This document shows positions 24,215 through 24,384 of a stretch of DNA of 24,384 bases, one piece after another. Under the pieces are notes generated by a model. It searched no databases. It was not told the DNA's origin and saw nothing but the letters and a program-made list of their open reading frames with translations. The stretch's first letter is position 1. Each line of letters starts with the position of its first letter. Origin of the DNA: JBEIJQ01 sp040380145. Lineage in GTDB: Bacteria > Bacteroidota > Bacteroidia > Chitinophagales > Saprospiraceae. The translations under genes were made by a program, and so were the position numbers. Location of the stretch: the NCBI GenBank assembly GCA_040380145.1, contig JBEIJQ010000025.1, positions 1 through 24,384 of the forward strand. The letters are read 5' to 3'.

Positions 24215-24239
24215 ATCTCTAATGGCCGCCATTAGAGAT
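24215..24239 (-). terminator. Terminator-like palindrome for a minus-strand gene
   Basis: ATCTCTAATGGC (24215-24226) and GCCATTAGAGAT (24228-24239) form a near-perfect 25-base palindrome. Read on the minus strand it is followed by TTTTTCCC, as an intrinsic terminator. No T-run follows on the + strand, so it does not look like the end of gmhA transcription. The 128 bases between gmhA and this hairpin show nothing I can identify. Confidence 0.6.
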
Positions 24240-24267
24240 CATCGATTGTAAAAAATTGAAATACATT

Positions 24268-24384
24268 CTATAAAGCACGGTTGAGCTCCTCGAAAACAAA
24301 GATCGACCCGTAAGGAATTATTACGCCCCAGCCGGCCTTCGAGAAAATCCCGACAGCGCGGCTTTTGGTAGCGGGCCTGAGCGA
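24268..24384 (-). CDS. Possible C-terminal end of a minus-strand gene (partial)
   Basis: A frame open to the window edge runs 38 residues and ends FVFEELNRAL with a TAG stop. The terminator-like palindrome lies 28 bases after the stop, which is the main reason to take it seriously. Another minus frame is also open here, and no family is recognisable, so this stays weak. Confidence 0.3.
   Translation of the reverse strand, partial: SLRPATKSRAVGIFSKAGWGVIIPYGSIFVFEELNRAL

Noticed and set aside
1..24384. CRISPR arrays, tRNA or rRNA genes, insertion sequences and phage genes
   Set aside because: No spaced repeats, cloverleaf-like segments, transposase motifs or phage structural genes were seen; intergenic space is small and accounted for.

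Overview
The window looks like a chromosomal segment of a fairly GC-rich member of the Bacteroidota (composition judged by eye, well above 50 percent). Three things point there. It carries families found mainly in that phylum: DUF4835/PorD, DUF5606, DUF2452, a DUF5916 outer-membrane protein, and small uncharacterised proteins recognised as Bacteroidota-type. Several gene starts are preceded by the Bacteroidota -7 box TAnnTTTG. Purine-rich Shine-Dalgarno sites are largely absent. I see no phage, insertion sequence, CRISPR array, tRNA or rRNA. The content is mostly housekeeping and cell-envelope genes.

Layout. Positions 1-540 hold the tail of an upstream gene, a strong terminator, and a gene-poor stretch with a possible small RNA. 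Positions 542-2920 (+) encode an M23 peptidase, a YhhQ-type queuosine-precursor transporter and a DUF5606 protein. Position 2966-3871 (-) is a DUF4835/PorD lipoprotein-like secreted protein of the type IX secretion context. Position 4220-4774 (+) is a PmtA-like methyltransferase. Position 4797-6912 (-) is a Prc-type tail-specific protease that is frameshifted at a short ATCC repeat. Positions 7214-8826 (-) are an iscS-iscA pair. Positions 9012-10325 (-) form a small probable operon of a coiled-coil protein, a CBS-pair protein and an uncharacterised protein. Positions 10471-12694 (-) are a NatA/NatB-like ABC ATPase and permease. Position 12881-15082 (+) is a DUF5916 outer-membrane protein with a CBM9-like domain. 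Positions 15093-20198 (-) hold a five-gene YbhGFSR-like ABC exporter in which the usual double ATPase is two separate genes. Positions 20276-22302 (-) are gltX and a translationally coupled DUF2452 gene. Positions 22451-24086 (+) are hldA and gmhA for ADP-heptose synthesis. The right end carries a minus-strand terminator-like palindrome and a possible gene tail.

Functional themes are envelope assembly (M23 peptidase, Prc, DUF5916, PorD, heptose synthesis), ABC export (two systems), Fe-S cluster assembly, and translation or tRNA modification supply (gltX, queuosine precursor uptake). I did not find a clearly new defence or mobile system. The items most worth a second look are the Prc frameshift, the asymmetric ATPase pair of the split exporter, the possible small RNA near 260-417, and the palindromes upstream of iscS.
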